DNA of 64,000 nt, from NCBI RefSeq assembly GCF_026616205.1, contig NZ_JANHGR010000001.1, positions 62,001 through 126,000 of the forward strand, in the 5' to 3' direction. Shown here one piece after another: positions 32,863-40,922 of this stretch. Origin of the DNA: Halolamina litorea. GTDB lineage: Archaea; Halobacteriota; Halobacteria; Halobacteriales; Haloferacaceae. The notes under the pieces were generated by a model. The model saw only the letters and a list, made by a program, of their open reading frames with translations, ran no database searches and was not told where the DNA came from. A program made the position numbers and the translations under genes. Each line of letters starts with the position of its first letter. The stretch's first letter is position 1.

Positions 32863-33849
32863 CTACTCGTCGTCGTTCAGCGCCAGCGCCGCCAGCAGTG
32901 CTTCGAGCTGCACCTGCTCGTTCGCGCCCTCGGCGATGCGGTAGTCGGCCTCGCCGAGGCGTTCGAGCAGTCGCACGACCGCGCGGTCGTCGAGGTCGAA
33001 CTCCCACGCCGAGCGGTGGAGTTGGTCGATGATGTCGCCGCCGGCCATCCCCACGTCGGTCAGGAGCGTATCGAGGGTGGCGCGGGCCTTCGGGAAGTCG
33101 CCGGCGACGGCGGCGGCGACCATCTCCTCGACCTCCTCGGGTCGGGCGGTGGCGGTGACGGTGTAGACGGCCTCCTCGTCGACGACGCCGCCGGTCGTCG
33201 CGGCGGCTTGGAGGTTGTTGATCGCGCGCCGCATGTCGCCGTTGGCGGCGTAGACCAGGGCGTCGAGGCCCTCCTCGGTGACCTCGATCCCCTCGGCGTC
33301 GGCGATCTCCCGGACCTGCCCGGCGATGGCGTCGTCCGAGAGCGGCGAGTAGCGGAACACCGCACACCGGGACTGAATCGGGTCGATGATCTTCGAGGAG
33401 TAGTTACACGAGAGGATGAAGCGAGTGTTGTCCGAGAACTGCTCCATCGTCCGGCGGAGCGCCGACTGGGCGTCGGAGGTCAGGGAGTCGGCCTCGTCGA
33501 GGAAGATGATCCGGTAGTCGTGGCCGCCAAAGGCCGAGCGCGCGAAGTTCTTGATCCGGTCCCGGACCACGTCGATCCCACGCTCGTCGGAGGCGTTGAG
33601 TTCGAGGAAGTTCCCGCGCCAGTCGTCGCCGTATATCTCGCGGGCGATGGCTGTCGCCGTCGTCGTCTTGCCGACGCCCGCGGGGCCAGTAAAGAGCATG
33701 TGGGGCAGCTCGCCGCCCTCGACGTAGCTCTTTACACGCTCGATGGTCTCCTCTTGCCCGTGGATGTCGTCGAGGGTCTGGGGTCGGTACTTCTCGATCC
33801 AGATCTCCCGACCCGTGCTTTCGGTCTCCTCGGCGTCGGCCTCGCTCAT
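32863..33849 (-). CDS. rfcA: Replication factor C small subunit
   Basis: The 328-residue clamp-loader subunit has every RFC box: [16 protein letters not shown], Walker [10 protein letters not shown], Walker [13 protein letters not shown] in [11 protein letters not shown], and sensor-2 region MRRAINNLQ. It loads PCNA on primed DNA. It is the fully active form, in contrast to the Walker-B-altered paralogue at 20972-21994. ATG 33849 starts [13 protein letters not shown], an acidic tail typical of halophiles. It is divergent from the SAMP2 gene. Confidence 0.97.
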   Translation of the reverse strand: MSEADAEETESTGREIWIEKYRPQTLDDIHGQEETIERVKSYVEGGELPHMLFTGPAGVGKTTTATAIAREIYGDDWRGNFLELNASDERGIDVVRDRIKNFARSAFGGHDYRIIFLDEADSLTSDAQSALRRTMEQFSDNTRFILSCNYSSKIIDPIQSRCAVFRYSPLSDDAIAGQVREIADAEGIEVTEEGLDALVYAANGDMRRAINNLQAAATTGGVVDEEAVYTVTATARPEEVEEMVAAAVAGDFPKARATLDTLLTDVGMAGGDIIDQLHRSAWEFDLDDRAVVRLLERLGEADYRIAEGANEQVQLEALLAALALNDDE

Positions 33850-33961
33850 ACCCGATTACGCGCGCGGGCCGGGCATAAACGGACCGGGACACGGTCGCAG
33901 CCCCGCGGCGGCGCCGCCCGCGAAGGGAATCCTCAAACCCACGGCCCGTCCACGCCGACGT

Positions 33962-34162
33962 ATGGAGATCACCGTCGAGATCGTCGGGGAGGGCGAGCAG
34001 GTCGTCACGGTCCCCGAGGACGCCGACTACGCCGCGGTGGTCCGCGAGACCGGCTACAGCCCCCACGAGGTGACCGTGCTCGTCGACGGCTCCCCGGTGC
34101 CCGAGGACGCCCCCGTCGCCGTCGATTCAGTCCGGATCCTGCGGCTGATCGCCGGCGGCTGA
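33962..34162 (+). CDS. samp2: Ubiquitin-like small modifier protein, SAMP2 type
   Basis: The 66-residue beta-grasp protein matches SAMP2 in length and sequence plan: MEITVEIVGEGEQ, SPHEVTVLVDGSPVPED and the C-terminal LRLIAGG. The free diglycine is adenylated by UbaA and then either linked to protein lysines or used to carry sulfur for tRNA thiolation. ATG 33962 gives exactly the family length. A redoxin-acetyltransferase fusion starts 40 bases downstream on the same strand. Confidence 0.92.
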   Translation: MEITVEIVGEGEQVVTVPEDADYAAVVRETGYSPHEVTVLVDGSPVPEDAPVAVDSVRILRLIAGG

Positions 34163-34202
34163 CCGGCGTCGCCGTTTTGTACTCCCGGCTCTTCGTCGGA
34201 GT

Positions 34203-35342
34203 ATGAACAGCGGGTTCGTGCTGCCGAACGTCGGGCCCGGCCCCGACCCGCTCACCTTCGGCGATCTGGAGGCGGAGTTCGCGGTGTTGCTGTTACACCG
34301 CGATTTCTACTGCAGCGAGTGCCGACAGCAGGTCCGACGCGTGAAGAAACGCTACGACGAGTTCGAGGCCCGGAACGCCGAGGTGCTCTCGGTGCTTCCC
34401 GAGGACCGCGAGACCGCCGCCGAGTGGCAGAAACAGTACCACCTGCCGTTCCCGGTCATCGCCGACGCCGAGACCGAACTGGGCGACCACTTCGAGCAGC
34501 CGACCCGGTTCGGCCTGCTGGGCCGGCTCCACGACGTGATCGGCCGGATGCCCGCCGCCATCGTCCTCGACCTCCGCTGGTCGGACCCCATCGAGACGTT
34601 CGCCCACCGTGGGGACTCCCGAACCGATCGCCCACGGGTCGACGAGATCCTCGACGCGCTCGCCCACGCGGCGACTCTCGACGCCGGCGAGGACGCCGGA
34701 CCGAGCCCACAGATCGACCGCGTCGCGCCGCGCTCGGAGAGCAAGCGAGCCGTCGACGACGCGGACGCCCCCGAGGACACAGCGGATAGCGCTGCAGGCG
34801 ACGCTGGTGGGGAAGGGACTGACGACACGACGCCCGACGACGCCGAACCGGCGGCGGCCGACGCCGGCCCCGACGCCGACCCCGACGAGGGTGCGGAGGT
34901 GCTCGAACGCACACACCCGCCCAAGCCACAGCGCCCGCTCGCGACCCCGGACCACGTCGAACTCCCCGAGGGCATCGAACTCCGGCGCGGCGGCAACGGC
35001 GACGTGGTCGACGCGATGCGAGTGCTACAGGGGGCGCTACTTGACGTCGACGGCTCCACGGTCCGGGACGCCGCCCCGGACGGCGAAGTGCTACTGGCCG
35101 AGGACGGCGACTGGGTCGTCGGCGCGCTGGTGATGCGCGAGGGCCACATCGAGGGTGTCGCCATCCGCCGGGAGTACCGCGGCCGGGGGATCGGCGCCGC
35201 GCTCGTCGAGGCCGCCGTCGAGGACGAGGGTGGCACCGTCACCGCCGACTTCCGCGCCGGCGTCAGGGGGTTCTGGGCCGATCTTGGGTTCGAGATCGAC
35301 CGCGAAGGGAGCCGGTTCTGGGGCCGCCGAACCGTCGACTGA
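34203..35342 (+). CDS. Fusion of thioredoxin-fold (redoxin) domain and GNAT acetyltransferase
   Basis: The 379-residue product has an N-terminal redoxin-like domain (about 1-160) with the dithiol FYCSEC (C37, C40) after a hydrophobic strand (AVLLLHRDF). An acidic linker rich in Asp/Glu/Ala follows (about 165-245). Residues about 255-379 form a GNAT fold with the acetyl-CoA loop EYRGRGIGAALVEAAV. I know no characterised protein with this arrangement. Thiol chemistry plus acetylation downstream of SAMP2 suggests, without proof, a link to sulfur transfer or protein modification. Confidence 0.8.
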   Translation: MNSGFVLPNVGPGPDPLTFGDLEAEFAVLLLHRDFYCSECRQQVRRVKKRYDEFEARNAEVLSVLPEDRETAAEWQKQYHLPFPVIADAETELGDHFEQPTRFGLLGRLHDVIGRMPAAIVLDLRWSDPIETFAHRGDSRTDRPRVDEILDALAHAATLDAGEDAGPSPQIDRVAPRSESKRAVDDADAPEDTADSAAGDAGGEGTDDTTPDDAEPAAADAGPDADPDEGAEVLERTHPPKPQRPLATPDHVELPEGIELRRGGNGDVVDAMRVLQGALLDVDGSTVRDAAPDGEVLLAEDGDWVVGALVMREGHIEGVAIRREYRGRGIGAALVEAAVEDEGGTVTADFRAGVRGFWADLGFEIDREGSRFWGRRTVD

Positions 35343-35395
35343 CTGCCGCTCCGGACCTGAAAGGCTTCATGTGCCTGCCGTCTGTCAGGACCTGT

Positions 35396-35584
35396 ATGCC
35401 CCGCGATAGCTTCGTCTCGTTCCGGACGCTCGCCCTCTTCGTCCTCGTGCCGCCGCTGGCTGTCGTTGCCCTCCTCCTGCTCCCGTTGACGCTGCTCGTG
35501 CTCGCGGTCCTCTACTCCCGCGGCGCCCACGAGGCGCGACTGGAGTCCGCGACCGAACGGTCCCGCGGACCCACCGAGAACTGA
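35396..35584 (+). CDS. Short membrane protein
   Basis: The 62-residue product starts MPRDSFVSFRTLALFVLV and has one long or two close hydrophobic helices (about 9-46), then a charged tail ESATERSRGPTEN. No family recognised. It ends one base before the stop of the convergent mutase gene. Confidence 0.5.
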   Translation: MPRDSFVSFRTLALFVLVPPLAVVALLLLPLTLLVLAVLYSRGAHEARLESATERSRGPTEN

Positions 35585-35585
35585 C

Positions 35586-37004
35586 TCAGACCAGCGGCGC
35601 GACGAGCTCGCGGCCGGCGTCGAGCACCGCCTCCACCCGGGCCTGCGTCGACGCCTCGGCGTAGACCCGGAGCTTGGGCTCGGTGCCGGAGGGCCGGACG
35701 AGCAGCCACGAGCCGTCCGCACAGAGCAGTTTGAAGCCGTCGACGGTGACGGTACGCTCGACTTCCACGCCGGCCACGTCGTCGGGGATCACGTCTTCGA
35801 GTTCGTCGATGACGCGGGCTTTCTCGGAGTCGGGGCAGTCGACGCTGAGCTTGTCGGCAACGATGCCGCCGTGTTCGGCCTCGATGCGCTCGATGCGCTC
35901 GTCGTAGGGTTCGGCGGCTTCGACGGCGCAGGCGAGCAGCGCCATCAGGACGCCGTCCTTCTCCCGGACGTGCCCGCGGATCGAGAAGCCGCCGGACTCC
36001 TCGCCGCCCATCAGCGCGTCGTGCTCGCCCATCGCGTCGGCGACCCACTTGAAGCCGACCGCGGTCTCGATCACGCGCTCGCCGTGGGCCTCGGCGATGC
36101 GGTCGATCAGGAACGTCGTCGAGACGGTCCGGACGGCCGGCCCCGAGTCACCCTCCAGCAGCGCGTCGTAGGTCGCGGCGAAAAAGCGGTTCTCGCCGAG
36201 GTAGCCCGCCGGTGTCGCCACCGCGATCCGGTCGGCGTCGCCGTCGTTGGCGACCCCGATGTCGGCGTCGCCGGCGACGACGCGGTCGGTCATCGCGTGG
36301 AGGTTCGACTCGCTGGGCTCGGGGGCGCCGCCGCCGAACTCGGGGTCGTCCGCACAGCGCAGGCGAACGACGTCGGCGCCCGCGGCTTCGAGTGCGGCGT
36401 CGGTCACGCCCCGGCCAGAGCCGTGCATCGCGTCGTAGGCGACCGTCACGCCCGAGAGGTCGAGGGTCCCGTCGGCGTCGGTCGGCGCGAACCCCAGCGA
36501 GGCGACGAGGTCGGTCACGGCCTCTGTGTGGGGGGTGACGAGGTCGTCCCGGACGACGACGCCGTGTTCACCCTCCGGGAGCGACGTGGGCTCCGCGAGG
36601 TTCGCCTCGATCCGGTCGGTGACCTCCGGCATCGCCGGCGCGCCGTCGCCGGGGAAGTACTTGATGCCGTTGTACTCCGGGGGGTTGTGGGAGGCAGAGA
36701 GCACGACGGCGCCGGCACAGTCCCGGTCGACGACGGACCAGACGGCGACGGGGGTCGGGCAGTCCCGCTCGGGGAGGATGGCGTCGAAGCCGTTGGCCGT
36801 GAGCACGTCGGCGACGCTCTCGGCGAAGCCGGGGGAGGAGGCGCGGGCGTCGTAGCCGACGACCACGGGGGCGTCGGCACCGATCTCGCGCAGGTAGTCG
36901 GCGACGCCCTGGGCGACGATGCGGACGCGCTCGTCGGTGAACGTATCGAGGGTGGCCCGCCAGCCGTCGGTGCCGAAGTGGATGGCCTCGGTGGGATCGG
37001 TCAT
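35586..37004 (-). CDS. Phosphoglucomutase/phosphomannomutase family
   Basis: The 472-residue product has the four family motifs in order: phosphoserine loop VLSASHNPPEYNGIKYF, metal loop NDGDADRIAV, sugar loop GGEESGGFSIRGH and phosphate-binding RPSGTEPKLRVY. It interconverts hexose 1- and 6-phosphates (glucose, mannose or glucosamine cannot be separated by eye). ATG 37004 begins MTDPTEAIHFGTDGWR; an upstream in-frame extension of 27 codons has no similarity. Confidence 0.92.
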   Translation of the reverse strand: MTDPTEAIHFGTDGWRATLDTFTDERVRIVAQGVADYLREIGADAPVVVGYDARASSPGFAESVADVLTANGFDAILPERDCPTPVAVWSVVDRDCAGAVVLSASHNPPEYNGIKYFPGDGAPAMPEVTDRIEANLAEPTSLPEGEHGVVVRDDLVTPHTEAVTDLVASLGFAPTDADGTLDLSGVTVAYDAMHGSGRGVTDAALEAAGADVVRLRCADDPEFGGGAPEPSESNLHAMTDRVVAGDADIGVANDGDADRIAVATPAGYLGENRFFAATYDALLEGDSGPAVRTVSTTFLIDRIAEAHGERVIETAVGFKWVADAMGEHDALMGGEESGGFSIRGHVREKDGVLMALLACAVEAAEPYDERIERIEAEHGGIVADKLSVDCPDSEKARVIDELEDVIPDDVAGVEVERTVTVDGFKLLCADGSWLLVRPSGTEPKLRVYAEASTQARVEAVLDAGRELVAPLV

Positions 37005-37088
37005 GGGCGTGGGTTCGCGGGTGGGGCCCAAAAATGGGGCTGTCGCGTTCCGACCCCCTTTTGCCTGCGAGTGGCGAACGCTCACGGC

Positions 37089-37700
37089 ATGACCCGAGTC
37101 GTCGCCGTCAGCGGCAGCCTCCGCGACGGCAGCTACACGAAAGCCGCCCTCCGCTACGCCCTCGACGCCGCCGAGACCGCGGGCGTCGAGACGGAACTCC
37201 TCGACCTCGCGGCCGCCGACCTGCCGCTGTACAACCCCGACCGCGCGACCGAGGACGCCGGCGACGCCGAGGAGCTGCTCGAAACGGTCCGCGAGGCCGA
37301 CGGGGTGCTACTGGGCTCACCGGTCTACCACAGCTCCTACTCCGCCGGCCTGCGGAACTTCCACGACTACTGCGGGTTCGACGAGTACGAGGAGACGGTC
37401 GTCGGCCTGCTTGTCTCCGCCGGCGGCGGCACCATCGCGGGCACGCTCGACGACATGCGCCGGACGGTTCGCGGGGTCCACGGCTGGGTGCTTCCCACGC
37501 AGGTGGGCATGCGGGACGCTCGGGACCGCTTCGCCGACCGGGACCGCGAACCGGACCCCGACGAGATCGGGTCCGACTCCCAGTACGCGTTCGTCGACGA
37601 GGACCTGCGGGCCCGAACGTGTAAGCTCGGCTACCGGCTGGGTACGTACGCCCAGCGCGCCCCGGAGTTCATCCGGATCGACGACGAACCGGACTGGTAG
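37089..37700 (+). CDS. NAD(P)H-dependent FMN reductase family protein
   Basis: The 203-residue flavodoxin-like product has the FMN-phosphate loop SGSLRDGSYTKAAL near the N-terminus and LLGSPVYHSSYSAGLRNFHDY at the isoalloxazine site, followed by VSAGGGTIAGTLDDMR. These enzymes reduce free or bound FMN or quinones. ATG 37089 is preceded by a TTTTGCC stretch at promoter distance. It is divergent from the mutase gene. Confidence 0.88.
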   Translation: MTRVVAVSGSLRDGSYTKAALRYALDAAETAGVETELLDLAAADLPLYNPDRATEDAGDAEELLETVREADGVLLGSPVYHSSYSAGLRNFHDYCGFDEYEETVVGLLVSAGGGTIAGTLDDMRRTVRGVHGWVLPTQVGMRDARDRFADRDREPDPDEIGSDSQYAFVDEDLRARTCKLGYRLGTYAQRAPEFIRIDDEPDW

Positions 37701-37786
37701 GCGGCGGACGCCCCGGCGACGTTCGCCCCGTCAGCCCCGAGCGATCGGGTCTCCCTTTTTAGGCGGATGCCGTCGTTGGGCCGGCC

Positions 37787-38449
37787 ATGCTGCTGCAGAC
37801 CGTCTCCCGGGGCTGGAAGCTCGGCCTCCTGCTGTTCGTCCTCGTGGGCGTCGGTCTGGTGAGCTACTGGGTGTACCGCGACGCCGACGCCCGCGGGATG
37901 GCGGACGCCCCCTACTGGGGCGCTGCCGTCGGTGTGGCGTCGGTCATCGGCGTCATCGTCGGCGGCGTCGTCGCCGTCGGCGTCTACCTCTCTGCCCGCC
38001 CCGACGAGTACGTCGGCGGCGAACGACCCTTCGACGCGTTCGGGGACGCGACCGGCGCCGGCGACCAGTCGGGGGCCGATCCCGCTCACGACGACCTGCC
38101 GCCGGTCCCGGAACTCTCGACTGAGCGCGTCGAGAACGCCAGCGAGACGACCCTTCGGGGCTACGCCCGGCGGTACGACCGTCTCGACGCGACGGGCGAC
38201 CCCGAGACGATCCGAGCGGCGCTTTCGGCCCTCGTCGCGGCCGGTGCGACCGACGAACTCGGGGAGACGGTCGAGGAGGCAGACGCGAGCGAGCGACCCA
38301 CTGGTGGTCCCGGTCCCGCCGGCGTCGACAGGTGGCACCACGCGGGCCGACCGCCGGTCAGGAGCGACAGCGCCGGCGCGGACACGGACGCGGACGCGGC
38401 CGCCGGCGATGGACCCGCACGGGAGTTCGAGTGGGTTGAAGAGGCTTAG
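37787..38449 (+). CDS. Membrane protein with two helices and acidic tail
   Basis: The 220-residue product has helices at about 11-30 and 43-68, then a soluble acidic part with [27 protein letters not shown], which looks helical. No family known. Its last 4 bases overlap the stop of the opposite GIY-YIG gene. Confidence 0.6.
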   Translation: MLLQTVSRGWKLGLLLFVLVGVGLVSYWVYRDADARGMADAPYWGAAVGVASVIGVIVGGVVAVGVYLSARPDEYVGGERPFDAFGDATGAGDQSGADPAHDDLPPVPELSTERVENASETTLRGYARRYDRLDATGDPETIRAALSALVAAGATDELGETVEEADASERPTGGPGPAGVDRWHHAGRPPVRSDSAGADTDADAAAGDGPAREFEWVEEA

Positions 38450-38712
38450 TCCAACTCCGGCGTCGGCGACGACGCCACCAGTCGCTCCTTCTGTGTCCGT
38501 GACAGCTGTTTGATCGCGTACTCCCGGGACATGGCGGCGGACTTGCTCTCGAAGGACTCGACGTGGACCAGTTCGACCGGCGTGCGGCCGCGGGTGTACT
38601 TCGCACCTTCGCCGGCGTCGTGTTCGGCGACGCGCCGAGCCACGTCAGTCGTGTAGCCGGTGTACAGCGTGTCGTCGGCACACGACAGGACGTAGACGTA
38701 GTGCACGACCAC
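38446..38712 (-). CDS. GIY-YIG superfamily nuclease-like protein (UPF0213 type)
   Basis: The 88-residue product has the compact GIY-YIG fold: [42 protein letters not shown] and [18 protein letters not shown]. Tyr, Arg and Glu of the catalytic set are present (YTGYT, ARRV, REYAIK). It is of the short stand-alone type whose function is not settled. It overlaps the previous gene by 4 bases, tail to tail. Confidence 0.88.
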   Translation of the reverse strand: MVVHYVYVLSCADDTLYTGYTTDVARRVAEHDAGEGAKYTRGRTPVELVHVESFESKSAAMSREYAIKQLSRTQKERLVASSPTPELD

Positions 38713-38780
38713 CAGCGGGCGCGGCCACGCCTAAACGGTCACGGTCGGCTTCGGGAAGGGCTGAAGAACGTGGGTCGGGG

Positions 38781-38805
38781 CCGGTGTGGCTGTGGGCCAC
38801 ACCGG
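38781..38805. repeat. Strong inverted repeat
   Basis: CCGGTGTGGC-TGTGG-GCCACACCGG has 10-base perfect arms. It lies between the start of the GIY-YIG gene and the end of the zinc-ribbon gene, both on the minus strand, so it may be the terminator of the latter. Confidence 0.5.
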
Positions 38806-38834
38806 ACACGAAGCGGTCGTGTGGCGATACCCCG

Positions 38835-38990
38835 TCAGTGGGTTTCGGTACGGGTCCGGTCCCGTGCGACTTCCGCGATACCGGCGTTCGCAGCGCACGA
38901 GGGGCAGGCGTCGAGCCGACCGTTCTCGTCCGCGAACACGCGGGCGAAGCGCTCCGAGACGTGTGACCCGCAGTGGTCACAACGTGACAT
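38835..38990 (-). CDS. Small zinc-ribbon protein
   Basis: The 51-residue product MSRCDHCGSHVSERFARVFA continues to DACPSCAANAG and has two CxxC pairs (C4, C7, and a second in CPSC) suited to one zinc. It ends with basic/acidic tail RDRTRTETH. It resembles a conserved small haloarchaeal protein of unknown role. The frame is open upstream to 39122 but only this part has the conserved pattern; the ATG at 38990 is favoured. Confidence 0.65.
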   Translation of the reverse strand: MSRCDHCGSHVSERFARVFADENGRLDACPSCAANAGIAEVARDRTRTETH

Positions 38991-38999
38991 CGGTTCGCC

Positions 39000-39240
39000 G
39001 GTTTCGACCGGCACCGGCAGGGAGGCATACGCCACCCACGGGTCAATAGGCTTGCGGACATTTACCGTGGTAAGGCTGAAACTAACCGTTCCGAGAGTGG
39101 TAATACGTTTCGTTCGGAACATACGGCGGAGAACGGAACGGCACTGTCGTCACCCGGTGCGCGCGGCTGGTGTCAGGGGGACCCCGGGTAGCTCCGGATT
39201 GGAAAACCCCTCGATTCGGGGCCGTGGAGTGGTCCCTTCG
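39000..39240. other. Gap of about 300 bases with short palindromes
   Basis: From 38991 to 39289 I see no gene. It holds TTACC-GT-GGTAA (39062-39073), a second GTGGTAA at 39098-39104, and GTTCCGA...TCGGAAC arms (39088-39094 and 39114-39120), all less GC rich than the surroundings. These could be operator or RNA elements for the zinc-ribbon gene or the histone-fold gene. Confidence 0.35.
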
Positions 39241-39255
39241 GTTGATTTGGGAAAT

Positions 39256-39264
39256 CTTATTAAG
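39256..39264 (+). promoter_or_regulatory. TATA box of the histone-fold gene
   Basis: CTTATTAAG 26-34 bases before ATG 39290; a GGAG at 39280-39283 sits 6 bases before the start, so the short leader has a usable ribosome site. Confidence 0.65.
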
Positions 39265-39289
39265 TGGCGTCGAGTAGCAGGAGACGCAT

Positions 39290-39457
39290 ATGTCGAACCT
39301 TATCGTCAAGGCCGCCGTCAAGGAGTACCTCGATGAGAAGAACGTCGCTTCGGACTTCTACGACGCCCTGGACGAGGAAGTCGAGGAGCTGCTCGACGAC
39401 GCCGCCCGACGAGCGGAGGAGAACGACCGGAAGACGGTCCAGCCGCGCGACCTTTAA
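39290..39457 (+). CDS. DUF1931-type single histone-fold protein
   Basis: A 55-residue gene, MSNLIVKAAVKEYLDEKNVA to TVQPRDL. The pattern helix - VASDFYDALDEEVEELLDDAARRAEENDRKTVQ (given here only as a description of its middle helix) - PRDL is a histone-fold helix set with the conserved RKTV-x-PRDL end seen in DUF1931 proteins. It is acidic as expected for a halophile. It may bind DNA or partner proteins; its role is not established. The promoter and ribosome site are well placed. Confidence 0.82.
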   Translation: MSNLIVKAAVKEYLDEKNVASDFYDALDEEVEELLDDAARRAEENDRKTVQPRDL

Positions 39458-39515
39458 ATCCGGTTTCTACCGTTCCCGCTTTTTGCGTAGCTGACCCCGT
39501 AGCGCCCGCTCTACG

Positions 39516-40202
39516 CTAGTATCGCGTGATCTCGACCCCGTCGGCGTCGCCGACGTGGAGTTCGTCCGCCAGCCCGACGAACAGTCCGTGTTCGACGACG
39601 CCGGGCGTGACCGAGAGCGTCCGGGCCAGCGCGTTCGGGGCGTCGATCTCGCCGAACGCACAGTCGAGCACGAGGTTGCCGTTGTCGGTCACCACCGGCC
39701 CGTCCTTGCGCTCGGCGGCCCGGAGTTCCGGGTCGCCGCCGGCCGACCGAACGGCGTCGGCAACGGGGACCCGCGCGTCGGGGAGCACCTCGATCGGAAC
39801 GGCGTGTGAGAGCGCATCGGCCTCCTTCGAGGGGTCGGCGACGACGACGAACCGCTCGGCGGCGCTGTCGACCAGCTTTTCGCGGGCGTGGGCTGCCCCG
39901 CCGCCCTTTATCAGTGCCCCGTCGGGGGCCACCTCGTCGGCGCCGTCGATGGCCACGTCGGGGTCGGCCTCGTCGAGGCTCGTCAGCGGGATACCCGCCT
40001 CGCGGGCCACCTGGCGGGACTGGAACGAGGTGGGGATCCCCCGAACGTCGAGGCCGGCGTCCACGCGCTCGCCCAGCGACCGGATCGCGTGGGCCGCCGT
40101 GCTGCCCGTGCCGAGGCCGACCACGTCGCCGTCCTCGGGGATCTCCGCCGCCGACTCACCGGCCCGCCGTTTCGCCTCGTCGCTACCGCCGCGCTGCTTC
40201 AT
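39516..40202 (-). CDS. rpiA: Ribose-5-phosphate isomerase A
   Basis: The 228-residue product from ATG 40202 (MKQRGGSDEAKRRAGESAAE) has the RpiA motifs GDVVGLGTGSTAAHAIRSLG, AIDGADEVAPDGALIKGGGAAH and VLPDARVPVADAV. It interconverts ribulose and ribose 5-phosphate. No stop codon separates it from the VOC-domain frame upstream, so the longer fused product is also possible (next entry). The normal RpiA start at 40202 and a T-rich gap just before it suggest an independent start. Confidence 0.85.
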   Translation of the reverse strand: MKQRGGSDEAKRRAGESAAEIPEDGDVVGLGTGSTAAHAIRSLGERVDAGLDVRGIPTSFQSRQVAREAGIPLTSLDEADPDVAIDGADEVAPDGALIKGGGAAHAREKLVDSAAERFVVVADPSKEADALSHAVPIEVLPDARVPVADAVRSAGGDPELRAAERKDGPVVTDNGNLVLDCAFGEIDAPNALARTLSVTPGVVEHGLFVGLADELHVGDADGVEITRY

Positions 40203-40922
40203 GACCCGGGCTTCGATTCGGGGGGAAAAAGACCCGTCGGCGCGCCCGCGACACCCCGACCAGCCGTCGATCCCGGCGACGGCGACCCGACCGCCGTCGA
40301 CGGAGACGGCTCCCTCGCCGCCCTCGGCGACGACGGTCAGCGGCGCGGCGGTCGCTGGCTGGTCGGTCGGGAACCACGAGCGGCCGGGGGCCGCGAGGAC
40401 GAACGCACCGGCCTCGTCGCCGAGGTACGCGAACCCCGGCGAGGGCGAGCCTGCTACGTCGAACGCCGCCGATAGCGACGCCGCGGCCGCCGGCACGTCC
40501 TCGACGACGATGCCGACCTCCCCGATGTCGAGCAGCGAATCTGGGCCGAACGGGTCGGTGGGTCCCGTCCGGCCGTCCCGCGCGAGGAGTTCGAGGACGT
40601 TCCCCGCGGGATCGGCGGCGTAGAGGGCCGTCGCGTCGAGGAACTCGTAGCGAAAGCGCGTCCGGCCGTCGTCGGCCAGCAGGTCGGTGCGGGCGCTCAG
40701 CCATTCGGCAGCCGCGTCGACGGTCCCGCCCGGAACCGAGAAGGCGAGGTGGTAGGTCGGTTCGTCGCCGCTCGGTGCCCGCCGGAACGAAAGCGCCGAG
40801 GCGCCGACGGCGACGAGGAACCCGTCGGCGGTGTCACAGACGGGGAGCCCGAGGCTGTCGGCGTAGAACGGTCGGAGGGATGCGGGATCGGCCGTCTCGA
40901 GTGCCACGTGACGGGGCCGCAT
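39516..40922 (-). CDS. VOC (glyoxalase-like) domain in one frame with RpiA
   Basis: The same frame reads from ATG 40922 through to the rpiA stop (468 residues). Residues 1-230 are two betaalphabetabetabeta modules of the vicinal-oxygen-chelate type (RHVALETADPASLRPFYADSL, ALYAADPAGNVLELL, DIGEVGIVVEDVPAAA). Between them and RpiA lies a segment (WSGCRGRADGSFSPRIEARV) that looks like non-coding spacer. Either this is a true fusion or the VOC gene has lost its stop. Its ATG overlaps the Cdc6 stop as TGATG, so translation is coupled to cdc6. Confidence 0.5.
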   Translation of the reverse strand: MRPRHVALETADPASLRPFYADSLGLPVCDTADGFLVAVGASALSFRRAPSGDEPTYHLAFSVPGGTVDAAAEWLSARTDLLADDGRTRFRYEFLDATALYAADPAGNVLELLARDGRTGPTDPFGPDSLLDIGEVGIVVEDVPAAAASLSAAFDVAGSPSPGFAYLGDEAGAFVLAAPGRSWFPTDQPATAAPLTVVAEGGEGAVSVDGGRVAVAGIDGWSGCRGRADGSFSPRIEARVMKQRGGSDEAKRRAGESAAEIPEDGDVVGLGTGSTAAHAIRSLGERVDAGLDVRGIPTSFQSRQVAREAGIPLTSLDEADPDVAIDGADEVAPDGALIKGGGAAHAREKLVDSAAERFVVVADPSKEADALSHAVPIEVLPDARVPVADAVRSAGGDPELRAAERKDGPVVTDNGNLVLDCAFGEIDAPNALARTLSVTPGVVEHGLFVGLADELHVGDADGVEITRY

